A stretch of DNA of 22,856 nucleotides from assembly GCA_001662425.1 (NCBI GenBank), contig BDDC01001618.1:1-22856 (forward strand). The letters run 5' to 3'. This document shows positions 1-10,700 of the stretch, piece by piece (positions within the stretch are counted from its first letter, which is position 1; each line of letters starts with the position of its first letter). Source of the DNA: Chlamydomonas sphaeroides. Lineage: Eukaryota; Chlorophyta; Chlorophyceae; Chlamydomonadales; Chlamydomonadaceae. A program made the position numbers and the translations under genes. The notes under the pieces were generated by a model. The model was not told the origin of the DNA. It saw only the letters and a list, made by a program, of their open reading frames with translations, and made no database searches.

Positions 1-132
1 GTGCGGCCTCACATCAGGGCGCTGCGGACGTAGCTTACGCAGAGGGCCCCTCCACACATGCATATCAAGTGCCGTGCGACCTCAACATCCCTCGCGCCAT
101 GCGTTCCCAACGGCGCTGCCCCTGCGCAACAG

Positions 133-637
133 ATGCGCTGGAGTCGCGACGTCCACCTGTGCGCCTGGTGGGGCCTGTACGTGCGCGAGGACGTGGCCCG
201 GCAGAGAGGCCTGCTGCCGCCTCTGGAGCTGCCCCTGGGTGAGGGCGAGGGAGGGGAGACGGTGGAAAGCGGCCTCGGCCCCCGTCGTGCGTAGCGAGGT
301 TCTGGGGCGGGGTAGGTGCGCAGCTGGCAGCAACCCCGGGCTCCGTGCCCTGGTGCCTAGTCCGGACGGACAACTTTGACAGTTCTATTGTGTGTACTCC
401 GGGCTGGGCTGCGTTGGCGGCCTGCGGAACAATCGCAAGCAAACGGCGGGGAGGGTGTAGCCCTGGGGCCTGGGCCACTTACCCCTTCCGGCTGCACCAC
501 CGCCCCTACGCACGGCCATGCTTCTTGTGCAGTCTGTCGTATCATCCCCGCACCCCTCTCTCCTTGCCTTCCTTGCCAGGCGCCGGCATCGACCCCCGGC
601 TCCGCTTCCTGCAGCGCTCCCGAGCGGCGCAGCAGCC
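133..637 (+). CDS. Two candidate exons of an unrecognised protein, probably the 3' part of a gene starting upstream
   Basis: Two stretches look coding and join in phase. Exon a is 133-238, after an AACAG acceptor, and encodes a Trp- and Leu-rich segment (MRWSRDVHLCAWWGLYVRED, then LLPPLELPL). It ends in phase 1 at a GTGAGG donor at 239. Exon b is 580-637, after a TTGCCAG acceptor. It restores the frame through a split Gly codon and reads AGIDPRLRFLQRSRAAQQ. It then either splices at a GTGAGC donor at 638 or stops at TGA 639-641. The same frame as exon a is open back to about 58, so the start is unknown. A further coding-looking stretch (ELAQYRAVLQRPLHWQWL, 676-729) is in another frame, and I found no intron that joins it properly. 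No family was recognised. No TGTAA polyadenylation signal lies within the following kilobase, so gene end and completeness are uncertain. Confidence 0.35.
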
Positions 638-641
638 GTGA

Positions 642-1716
642 GCCGCCCCGCCCGTGCCTGCGGCCCCAGAGGACGGAGCTGGCGCAGTACCGTGCTGTGC
701 TGCAGCGGCCGTTGCACTGGCAATGGCTCACGGCAGGCTCCGGCGGTGCGGGAGCGGGATCGGATACGGATTCCTCGGGAATGTGCGATCCGGATCGGCG
801 TGTAGCCTGACGTCGGGTTGCGAAGGGGAGCCCCGCCAGCTGTATTGCGGCGCGCTGGTGAGCAATGGTCTTGATTGCGAGGAGGGGTTTTCAACGGACC
901 ATGACGTTACGTGCAGTACGACTTCGAGAAGCGGTGATGGCAGTGAGGGATTGTGGTTGCATGGCGTGGGCTTACGTGGACACACGCTGCTGTGGCCACG
1001 TGGCGGCGGCGTGGTCCTGCCTGCCGGGTCATGCAAGGCGCCGGCCAGCCACCCAAGCCTTGCTTGCCGCTTGCTTAGTGCGGCCGAACGACGCCGACGT
1101 CCCAAGCCCGGAGCAGCCACAACTGGACGCAGCTGCTTGCGTGGCATGGCGCTGTGCTCTAGGCCGCACGCTGCCGCGAGCATGTGAGGCACGGTGCGGC
1201 ACAAGCACCTCCTGCCCCTCCCCTCCTGGTCGGCGCTCCGCGGGGCGCCACGCGGGGCGCCAGAGAATGGGCGGGGACAAAGAGGTTTGGCTTCGTTGTT
1301 TGGGGGCAGCTGTCAGCTGTCGCACAGCTGTCAACCGACAGCCGTCCACACATGCAGCACACACACATACCACGCCTTCCGTCTAGTCTGACATGTTTCC
1401 ACACACAGGCCACATACTAGTTTGCTTCTAGTGCCGTTGATCCTGCGATGCCGAGTTTCCGCGCTTGACACCCGCATGCTGCCAGTCTATGTCAGCAGAG
1501 AAGCTTTATGTTGTCACTTTAATCGGGCGTAGAGGTAGGCAAACTGGGCGTTGACCAATGCGGCCATTGTCGCACCCGTTGCTCTCGTCGCTTCACGTTG
1601 AGCCAGGCTCGATAGCACGATATTGCATCTTTGGTACATGTGCTTTGATGTGTTCGTGCTAGAGAGGAGGTGAAGCGAGACCCGTTTGCATGCCACCTCG
1701 CAGGTCAACGCGGCGT
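642..1716. other. Stretch without a supported gene
   Basis: Apart from the coding-looking fragment near 676-810 mentioned with the preceding gene, open frames here are short, overlap on both strands and lack motifs or paired splice signals. Base composition falls toward AT from about 1380 to 1680, compatible with intergenic DNA. No promoter or terminator could be assigned. Confidence 0.5.
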
Positions 1717-1720
1717 GCGA

Positions 1721-2095
1721 TGAACTTGATGGATCTCTTACCTCAGACGCTTGTGACTGACAGCCCTTGGCAGGCGGTTTGGAGCCACACCGGGGCGACG
1801 GCCACAGCCATCAGCGTCTTGCCCGGTGGTGGAGCCCCTGAGCCGTGGCGCCGGCACCTGCAGGGCCCCATAGCTCCTTGTGCGGATCTGATGAAATCCC
1901 TGTCAACGCATGCGTTGCTTGCATACGATCAGCGGCAGCTGGGGATGCCCGCTGGGTGCGTGAGCCGCACCGTCCAGCTAACCCCGAGGGCTTGCCGACC
2001 CCAGCAACCTAAACAGCATGGTCGATGGCAGCATGATCGCCATGGTGCCTGGCCAGTCGCCAATCGTGCACATCATGGCATTCACTGTGCAAAAC
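1721..2095 (+). pseudogene. Relic of an A-B module pair upstream of the degenerate copy
   Basis: The frame beginning near 1690 carries pieces resembling the modules found downstream. 'LMDLLPQTLVT' followed by 'TAISVLPGGGAPEPW' resembles the end of an A module (LPDGRAVVEA). 'ALLAYDQRQLGMPAGCVS' resembles the B-module start (ALLLG...GVPAGRSVPV). In a second frame from 2018, 'MIAMVPGQSPIVHIMAFTVQ' resembles the B-module end (LAAVRAP...VAAITVQLLRR). The central B-module block with its Trp and QPGD signature is missing and the frame changes, so this reads as a broken fragment. It could instead be a 5' exon of the copy that begins at 2124. The likeness is by eye only. Confidence 0.4.
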
Positions 2096-4783
2096 GCTGA
2101 CGTGGGGCCCGCCCCATCCCGCGATGTCAGCAGCGGCCGCGCCGACCCAGCACGCCACGGCGCCAGCTGCGATGATGCCCATTGTGCGCTACACATCAGC
2201 AGGCGGCTTCTGTGGTCATGCAGCCATCCACGCCGCCTTCCCACAGCAGGCTGCAGCGTTGAGGGCCAATGGTGGCACAAAGCAGCCCAGGGTGCTGCAC
2301 GTGCTGCCTGCGGGCGGCAAGGACGAGGAGCTCTGGCCCTTCGGTCTGAACTTGGTCAATGCCGGCGACCCCCGATGTGCTCTCTCAGGCGGGACGCGCC
2401 TGGTCAAGAACCTGGGGCTGCAGCCGGGCTCGGAGCTGCGGCTGACGGTGCTGCCTGACGGCCGGGTGATGGCCGTGGGGCGGCGAGCCCCAGCGGCCAC
2501 TCCAGTCAGGCAGCTCACTACCCAGGTGGAGGAAGGCATGGAGGTGGCCGGTCCTGGCGGCCTGGGCGAAGGGGCCGTACCAGGAGCAAACCCGCGAAAC
2601 CCGGTGGCGCTGCCACAAGCCAGCACACCGCCGCCGGGACCGGCGGCGGCCTGGGCCAGGGCGGCAGCATTCGAGGCCGGCGCGGCGGCGGCCGGGGCCA
2701 GGGCAGCGGCCGGGGCCGGGGCAGCCAGCGAGCCTCGTCTCAGCTGCAGTTTGCGCAGTTTGGAACAGATATTCTCGTCCTTACGGACGGCAACGTACGA
2801 GGAGGCCCTGTCCACGTGGCCGCCGGCACAGCCAAGCTACTGCTGGGCCGCGGCCTGAGGCAGGCCGGGCTGCCGGAGGGCCAGGGCATTCCGCTCCGGG
2901 CCGCCGCGGCGGAAGAGCCCGCGGCCGCGGCCCTGCTGCTTGCTGTTGGATCGCTGCGGTCTTACGCTCCAGCCAGTAACCAGGTGCTGCCGAACTGGCT
3001 GCTCATGGGCCTGGGACCTTGGCTGCGGGTCCGCAGTGCCCAGCCTGGCGATCACCTTCGCCTGGCAGCGATACAGGACAGGGCGCCTGGGGAGCAGCAG
3101 CCGCTGCGAGGCCCGGGCGGCGGCACTATAGCCATTGCCGTGCAGCTGCTGCGGTTCAGCCAGCCGCCTGGCCCAGGCTGCAGCTCGCCGACGCCAGCAG
3201 CCGGCAAACAGCGCGAGGCCGCTGCAAGGCGTATGGGCGCCATCGGCGGCGGTGGTGTTAGCGGCCCGGAGGTCAGCAGGCGAGGCAGCAGCGACGGCGC
3301 GGCGACACAGCCCCGCAACGCAGAGGTCGTGGCGCCGGAGGTCGATGTGGGTCAGCAGCCATGGGCGGCCCCGCACGCGCCGCCTGAGCGGCTCGCTTGC
3401 GGTGCCGCAGCGCACTACGAGACAGGGCGACAGGGGTCAGTGCCCCCGCATGCCGATACCGCTTATCAGCGACACGCACCTGGTGGTGGCTTTACAGCGC
3501 TGTCAGCTTACCGTGACGAAGAGATGCACGTCCTCCGGTTGAGCGCCAGATTTGGTGTCCTTTTTGGTGTCGCCGCCATCCGCGCCGCCTTCCCGCAGCA
3601 GCTGGCAGCCCTCCTCGCCTGCCACGTAAAGCAGACTGTGGCGTTGCATGTTCGGGAGTCCGGGGCAGCTGACGGCAGCCAGCTACGGCCGTTTATTCTC
3701 AGCTTGGGGCGCGCTGACAGCACAGGCTATGCGCTGTCAGGGCCCTAGGACTGCGGACAGGCGACCCGTTGCAGCTGTCGACACTGCCCGACGGTCGTGT
3801 CGTAGTGGTGAATCGGGAGCTAAACACATTGGATGCCGCGACAGCTGGCGGTGCCTCCGGTGCACACCCCACACAGCCAGCGCACACCAGCATTGCATTG
3901 GTGGCGGCCCCAAGAAGCAGCGCAAATGCGCTGCCGACGCCACCATTGTACGGCTAGAGGACATCAGCATCCGGATGGGCTCAGTCAGCCTTGAGCAAGA
4001 TTCAGCTGCGGCGCTGCTGGGCCAAGAGCGAATGTGGGCCGGGCTGGCGGCCGCTGCGGCATGCGGAGGAGGAGCCCGCTGCCGCCGCGCCGCTGCTGAC
4101 TGGTGTGTCGCTGCGGTGCTGCCCCCCAAACCATAACACGACTGTGCTACACTGGTGGCTCTCCGGCCTGGGCCCCTGGCTGGCAGCGCGCGGTGCCCAG
4201 CCCGGCGACCCAATGCACCTGACGGCGGTGCATGCCGCTTCGCCGGGCGACCTGCTGCCGCTACAGCAGGAGCCAGGCGACTGCGTCACTGCTATTGCCG
4301 TACGGCTACGGTGGCAGCGCGCCGAGGATGCCTTGAAGCGCCCTAGGCAGCAGGAGCCGCCCAGGCAACGACAGGACGACGGGGCGGCGTGCAGCACGGG
4401 CAGCGGCACTGGCAGCGAAGGCAGCGGGGACGCTTGCGGAGGCAGCGACACAGAAGACGGCGAGTGCTAGGATGGCAGCAGCAGCCCGAGCGGCAGCAGT
4501 GGGCTTTCAGGCAGCGCGAGCGGGGCTTGTGACGCGGAGGACGAAGGTGGCCCTTCATGTGCCCAGGAAGACATGGAGGTTGACCCAGAGCCCCTGGGCA
4601 CGCCGCCTCCGCGCCCTGGGCCGCTGCTTGCTTTGCGCTTCAATCAGCACGCCGCAGCCCCTGAGCCCCTCACCAGCGCCATCGTCGACGTCGCAGTCGC
4701 AGGGCAGCCGCCTCAGCTGCGCCTCCTGCCACCGATGGAAGGCGCTTCAAGACACCTCCAAGTCCCGCCGGAAGTTTGGTCAG

Positions 4784-5025
4784 GTGGGGTTTCGGTGTTG
4801 GGAGCGGGGCCTGCAGGTGTTGTGCAAGCGCTTGCCAGGGCTGCCAGCTATCATGCATGCTTGCAGCGCGAGAGTGCGGGGGAGGCCTGCTCGACCTCGC
4901 CCCACGTCTGCAACGCCGCCCTCAACCCGCAGCGCCAGGACGGAGGTCTGCGCGGGAAGTGACTGACATGGAGGCCGTTGCCGGAGGTCCCTACGCGACA
5001 CCAGCAGCGGCAGCGCATGCGCCAG
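4784..5025 (+). other. Putative phase-1 intron in the degenerate copy
   Basis: A TCAG|GTGGGG donor after 'PPEVWS' splits a codon in phase 1, and a GCGCCAG acceptor ends at 5025. The position, just before the segment leading to RSGYFPIV-LGSWGIL, and the phase match the intron at 11091-11371 of the intact copy. This supports descent from a common spliced gene. Confidence 0.5.
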
Positions 5026-5050
5026 CCCTGGCGCCCCTAGCGCCCCTGGC

Positions 5051-5070
5051 GCCCTCGGAGGCCCTCGGAG
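5051..5070 (+). repeat. Exact 10-bp tandem duplication causing a frameshift
   Basis: The decamer GCCCTCGGAG occurs twice back to back. Ten extra bases shift the frame. Upstream reads LAPLAPLAPSEALGG and stops at TGA 5076-5078, while the downstream exon (LELLLPLEPGSELG onward) is in the next frame. With one decamer the two frames would be continuous, so this looks like a recent disabling insertion. Confidence 0.7.
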
Positions 5071-6105
5071 GCCCTTGAGCTCCTACTGCCCCTGGAGCCT
5101 GGCAGCGAGCTGGGCACATCGTGCTTCTATCTGTCTGATGACACGCCGCGGCTGTCGCGCTCCGGCTACTTCCCCATCGTGTGGCTGGGCAGCTGGGGCA
5201 TCCTGGCGCCCGTTGGGCCCTGCGAGTCCACTGCGGTGATCGAGTCCGGAGCGTTGTTGGAAGCAGCGGATCCAACTGCGGCAGGCAGCGCATGGGGCGA
5301 AGGCGCGGAGTCCTTGCCCGCCGCTGACAGCCGCGACCTTAGCCGCGCAGCCGGGGCCGCCTCGCCGCAGCCGGGCATTGCCACGGATGGGGCCAAGTGG
5401 GCGGCGGACTTGCTGGCGGGTTTAGAAGCCCCTCCACCGCCGCCAACCCTACTGGGCTCCGACCCACATGAGAGGCCGAAGCGGTGGCGGCGCCGGGCCG
5501 TCAACGGGGCTGGTGCCGCCGCCGCGGCCCAAGCGCGCGACATCAGCAGCTGCGGCCGTGGCGCAAAAGGGGGCAACGCTGGCGGCAGCGGCAGGGGCGC
5601 CAGGGTGGACGCGACCCTGCCGTGCTGTCGGGGGCGCAAGCGGCGTGCGGGCTTGCGGACCGATGCAGGCGAGGAGCCTGTATCTCATGAGGAGCTGGCA
5701 CCCAGTGCCCCTCCCAGCTGGCATGCTGGCGCTGCCGCAGCCGCAGGGGCCGCGCCCCTTGTGCCGTGGCGCCTGCATCGAGCGCGGCTGTCCGCGGCCG
5801 CGGCAGCGCTACGGGCGCTGCTGCCGGAGGCGGTCGACGCTGCGGCTGGGGCGAGCGCTGGCCAGCTCCTGGCGCTGCACACCTGGGGCGCGGGTGGCGG
5901 CCTCCTCCGGCACGAGGCCCGCCTGTCCGTCCTGGGCGGCACCTGCCACATCACCGAGCCAACAGGCCGCCTGCTGCAGGAGCTGGTTCCGCCGCTGCCT
6001 GCCAGCGGCCCCGCCAGCCTGAGGCTTCGGCTGCTGCCCGACAGCCGGGCTGTCGTGGAGGCGGGTGAGGACCGAGCGCTGCAAAGTCTTGCCGTGCGGT
6101 CTTAG

Positions 6106-6716
6106 TCGGCGAGCAGTGCCGAGGACAGCCGCACCCAGTGGGCCGGCGGTGGTGGCCGCTGGAGCCAGCAAGCCCCGTAGCTTCCCGCGTTCGACTGAGA
6201 ACCGATGGCCTTGCGCATCTGTGGGGATGCGGAGTAACCCATGTGTGTGGTCATATGTTCCTTTCCTTCCTCCCATGCGCAGCTACGGCCGGCACTGCTG
6301 GCGGTGGTTTCTCAAGCGGCCAGCGTCTTCTATAGGTAAGACGGACGAGGTGGTGAGCGAGAAGACGAAGGCCAAAGAGGGCTGCGGCCTCAAGCTGCTG
6401 CCAGCAACGGCGCCCCGCCGAAACCCTGCCGCCATCCTGCTCCTCCATTGCAGCAGAGCGAATCTCGCCGTGCCGACGCCATACCTACCAGGGCCGGCTG
6501 CCGACGCCTCCGCCAGCATAGCTCGGCCGCTGTAGTGGTGCTAGTGGTGCGGGTCGGCGCTTGATGCCGCTGCTACGCACAGACCTCGTGGGTCGGGGGC
6601 GTCCGCACGGAGCAACGGTAGCGATGGGCCGCTGTCCCCGACGCACCTGCCGCGGCCATCCCTAGCGGGCCAAGCTACGGGCTAGTCCAGGCGCTGCAGC
6701 GCTTTGACCTGGGTGG
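6106..6716. other. Decayed stretch after A3 of the degenerate copy
   Basis: In the intact gene the last B module directly follows A3, but here the frame stops at 6105 and no B-module start is recognisable for about 600 bases. Open frames are short and overlapping. A short segment at about 6682-6740 (LVQALQRFDLGGWVPMV) looks coding-like but could not be linked to a gene. Confidence 0.4.
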
Positions 6717-7130
6717 GTGGGTGCCCATGGTCGATGGTGGCAGGCGCGGGGTGGGGAGTTGACCATCGCGGCGCGCTACTGGAACCTGCCGGATGCGGCC
6801 GTGGCCCGGCTGCTGGGCGGGCAGCCCGGCAGCGCCTGGGCTGTGGAGGGGGGCGGGCCGCCGGGTGCCGCGTCGCTGCTGGCATGCACATGCGAGCTTG
6901 CGAGGGCCACAGCTCTCAGTTTGCGCCGAGGGCAGGCCTGTGGATTGGCGCCGCGCGGCCTTGGCGTGAGGCTGCCTGCTGCGCGCCAGGGCGGCCGAGC
7001 GCCTGCGCCTGGCGGCCGTACCTGCAGCCGAGGGCCGGCAGGGCCCCGTCGGCATGCACCTGCCTGGCGTGACGTGCCGTACCATGATCAAGATGGGCTA
7101 CGTCATGACGGTTGCGAAGTCATGTACTGC
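6717..7130 (+). pseudogene. Relic of a B module
   Basis: In one frame 'GELTIAARYWNLPDAAVARL' and 'LGGQPG', followed by 'GAASLLACTCEL', match the layout of a B-module N-terminal half (GTLVLR...VHVPWPVVALLLG, then AAVAALL). In another frame from about 6970, 'ARAAERLRLAAVPAAEGRQ' matches the B-module end GAQPGDRLRLAAVRAPAEE. The region between holds a TGA near 6967 in that second frame, where intact modules have W-LTGLAPWL. It is therefore a frameshifted B module, presumably the third one of the upstream copy, separated from it by decayed sequence. No complete product is expected. Confidence 0.5.
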
Positions 7131-7792
7131 ATGCAATTGTTGCTCGTAGGGTTGCTTGCGCGCGCCGACGACAGCAGCTGCGACGGCAGGGCGCACGGAC
7201 GGGGCGTGGCTGGGGCGTGGCTGGAGCTGGGGCTTGCGCGACGAGAGGGTGCGCGCGGTACGGGGGCCTGTCATGGTGCTTGACAAACTATTGCCGCAGA
7301 CAGTGCTCACCCCTGCAATCACTATCGCCTGGGCCCGGCCCGGCCCGGTGCTGAATCCGCCTTTAGGCCGGTGGAGCGTTGACGGCATGCGGCCTTGGAG
7401 CCTCCGCGCAGGTGCCTGCTGGGCAACCAAATCCTCGACGCCGGCACGGTTGTGACCCGCGGGTCTCTCCAGAAGCACGGCAGCACCGCCTGCCGCCAAC
7501 ACAACCAATTAAGGTACGGTATGGGATTATCCGCAGCTCATTGAGCTGGCTTAGTCATCGCGTTCGCGCGTTGTTCGCAATGCTCTCCAAGGCCCCCTCG
7601 TGCGCAAGCAGCCGCATAGCACGGCTGCGCAGCTCTGTCCTCCCCCACGCACACCCCTCGCAACCAGCAGATTACACGCCCTGACATGCGCACCCGCGTG
7701 CGTCCTGCGCTGAAGCGAAGCCATCTCTGCTCTGGCCAGCGCCAAACTTCGACTCGTGCTGCCGCATGACTCGGCTGTAGCACCAGCCAGCC
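7131..7792. other. Spacer upstream of the intact gene
   Basis: The spacer probably contains the 5' region of the gene at 7793. ATG 7274 opens a short frame 'MVLDKLLPQTVLTPAITIAW' that resembles 'MNLMDLLPQTLVTDSPW' at about 1721, suggesting a shared 5' exon or another module relic. No splice pair linking it to 7793 was convincing. No TATA box was identified. Confidence 0.4.
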
Positions 7793-10700
7793 ATGCAAGG
7801 AGCGGCGCCGGCTGCTGCTGCCAGCGCGCTGTTCGCAGCGGTGGACCTTGTCGCGCCGCCGCATGCTCCCTCGCTGCCCGCCCCGCTGGCACTTCGCGGC
7901 GGCCGCCGTGCAGCCACTGAGCCCGCTCGCGAACCTCAGACCGCCGCCCAGCTGACGCGCCCTGCCGCCAGCCAGCCTGAGGGTCACTCTCCGGAGCTGC
8001 AGCCGGGCAGCAGCAGCCGCGCGGATGCTAACAACTTGGAAGCGGCTGCAGATGCTAGCCACGCGAACGGCAGCCCCTGCTGGTCAACGCCCAGCAGCGC
8101 AGGCCCTGGGTGCGGCGCTCCTCCGGCGGCCCGGCTGCTGGCCCCGCGGCCGCATCCTAATGCCCAGCCGGCCTCCGGCGCCGGCAACGCACAACTGCCG
8201 CCGCCAGGGGCGGCCGGCTACGGTGCGGAAGACCAGCAGCCGGGTAGCGAAACCTGGTGCCTGGAGGCGAGCCCAGCGGTGGGCGCCGGATGCGCAGACC
8301 CTGGCACCACGGCGGGGGCGCCGAGGACGCTCCGGACAGCCCTGCTGACAGACCTCGCCGCCAGGCTGCCTGGATTGCCAGCCCTGGCCTCCGCACTGCG
8401 CGGCGGGCAGCCGCCGCACCAGCGCAACGGCGCAGGCTTCGGCCGCGTGGCGATGAGCGGTAGCGGCGGTGGCGTAAGCACTGCCAACGGGGCTGCCCGG
8501 GCGTTGGCGCCGGGGCGGGCTGCTGCTGCCGCTGGTGCGGCAGCGGAGCGGCCAGAGCCCCTTCTTCTCCGGTGGTCCGGCAATTATCTCCACGGCTCCT
8601 CTGCCATCCGCGCCGCCTTCCCGCAGCAGCTGGCGGCGCTTCATGCCAGCGGCGGCGTGAAGCATCCCGTCGTGCTGCACGCGCTGGAAGCCGGCGGCAA
8701 GAGCAGCCGCCGGCAGCAGCTGCGGCCCTACGGCCTGACGCTCTGGTGCTACCCGCGTCAGACTTTACGGCTGTCCGGCGCCGCACGCCTTTCGTGGGAC
8801 CTGGCGCTGCGGCCGGGTGGCCAGCTGCGGCTGTCCCTGCTGCCTGACGGCCGGGCAGTGGTGCAGCTCGAGGCCGCAGCCGAGCCCTGTCCACCAGGCA
8901 CGCTCGTCTTGCGCACGTGCGGCCAGCGGGTGCACGTGCCGTGGCCCGTGGTCGCGCTGCTGCTGGGAGAGGAGCTGATGCAGACTGGGGTGCCGGCAGG
9001 GCGCTCCGTGCCGGTGCGGGCTGCGGAGGGCGAGCCTGCTGCCGTGGCCGCGCTGCTGGCGGCTGACGCCAAGCTCCGGTCCTACCCACCACGTGGCACC
9101 AAAAAGCTGCCGACCTGGCTGCTCACTGGCCTAGCCCCCTGGCTGCGAGCCTGCGGTGCCCAGCCCGGCGACCGCCTGCGCCTGGCGGCGGTGCGAGCAC
9201 CAGCCGAGGAGCACCAGCTGCGGCAGTGCCGCGGGCCTGTCGGCGGCGTTGCGGCCATCACTGTACAGCTGCTGCGGCGCGATGATCCCGGCGGCGGTAG
9301 CAACCTGCTGCGGGCCGGGCAATGGCGTGAGGTAGCGGGTCATCAGCCAGCTGAGCGGATGGGCAGCGGCGGCGAGGGCGGTGATGAGGCGAGGAGCGGC
9401 GGCAGCGACGATCATGAGGAGCGCAGTAGCGGCCTTGGGGGTGGGGGCGCAGTGCGCCCGGCCATCGGCGGCGGCAGCACCGAGAGCGGCAGGGATGCGA
9501 GCAGCGGCGGCAGCGACGACGAAGAGGAGGGGCGTCACGGCTGCACGGAGGGCGAGTTGCATGAGGGCAACGACGTGGATCAGCTGCCAGAGGCGGGCCT
9601 GTCAGCACTGCCTCCACGGCGGCTGGTCGCCACCGGCAGCGCAGCGTCCGGCCATAAGGTGGCAGTGGATGGCGGCCATTGTGCAGCGGACCGAGGCGCG
9701 TTGGTACGGGCTGCATGCCGCCAGTACCGCCAGCCTCGCGCCGCTGGCTTGCCAGTGCAAGCCCTCGCCGCCCCGTCCGCGCCGGAGGCCCACGACGACG
9801 GCGAGCAGCAGGGGCTGCCCCTGCGCCTCCACAGGTTTGGGATGCTGTCTGGAGCCGCCGCCATCCGAGCCGCCTTCCCGCAGCAGATTGCGGCACTGCT
9901 CGCCAGCGGCGGCGCCAAGCAGCCCGTGGTGCTGCACGTGTGGGAGGGGGCCGGAGCAGCTGACGCCGCGCGCCGGCTGCGGCCGTGCGCCCTGAGCCTT
10001 GTCCGCCGAGGCGTCCAGGGATTCGTGCTGTCAGCAGTCGACGAGGTGTCCGAGGCCCTGGGCCTGGCCGCCGGCTCTCGGCTTCAGCTAGCGGTGCTGC
10101 CCGACGGCCGCGCGGTTGTGGAGGCAGCCGTCGCGGAGGCAGCAGCTGCTGCTGAGCCCTGCGGCCCAGGCGACGTACAGCTAACCGGGAGCAGCATCCG
10201 AGCAGGACTTGCCAGTGTCAGGCAGCGCACCGTGGCGCTGCTGCTGGGCCAGGAGGTGGCGGCGGCGAGGCTGCCAGCCGGCCAATCCGTGCCGCTACAG
10301 GCAGCAGCGCCGGTAGGCTCACGAGACGGGCCCGACCTCTTGTCGAGCGCATCGCTGCGGTCGGTATGGGCCTGGAGCGGAGGGCGTGTGCCGCCGCCGC
10401 GCTGGCGGCTCTCCGGTCTGACCGCCTGGCTGGGGGCCAGCGGCGCCCAGCCCGGCGACCGCCTCCGCCTCGCGGCGGTGCGGCAGGGTGCCGCCGACGA
10501 GGAGGGGCAGCCGCAGGTGCAGCCGCTACTGCGGTGCGGTGAGGGTGGCGGCGTCTCGGCGGTCGCGGTAGAGTTGCTGCGTCGCAGCGAGCCCGGCGAG
10601 AGCAGCAGCGTGCCTCCGTCGATTGGCCACCGACGGCGCGGACAGCAGCGCAGGCAGCGGGAGCCGCGGCGGCGGCCCCCGCAAAGGAAGCGGCAGCACC

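Larger units (their letters stand above)
2124..6105 (+). pseudogene. Degenerate upstream paralogue of the multi-module B3-like protein
   Basis: This copy follows the layout of the intact gene at 7793-12732. A1 lies at about 2190-2482, B1 at 2765-3160, A2 at 3529-3820, B2 at 3958-4320, an acidic Ser/Gly linker to about 4570, and A3 at 5755-6066. The reading frame is broken repeatedly. It shifts inside the Gly/Arg/Ala-rich linker at about 2640-2745. In A2 it meets TAG 3746-3748, where several codons are also missing. It shifts twice between 3850 and 4060. TAG 4468-4470 interrupts the acidic linker, but the same frame continues to 4783. A 10-bp duplication shifts it at 5051-5070. From 5074 the frame is clean to TAG 6103-6105, just after A3. 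ATG 2124 is the first Met before A1. The breaks fall inside conserved modules, so introns do not explain them all. If transcribed it would give truncated products. Assembly error is a less likely alternative. Confidence 0.75.

Noticed and set aside
676..810. Continuation of the first gene (ELAQYRAVLQRPLHWQWL onward to a stop at 810)
   Set aside because: It looks coding, but no acceptor gives the phase needed to join it to the exon ending at 637 or 641, and the only obvious intron would be about 32 bases long.
8157..9092. 311-codon open frame on the minus strand
   Set aside because: It is an antisense shadow of the N-terminus, A1 and B1, with Arg/Ala/Pro-rich low-complexity translation and no recognisable domain.
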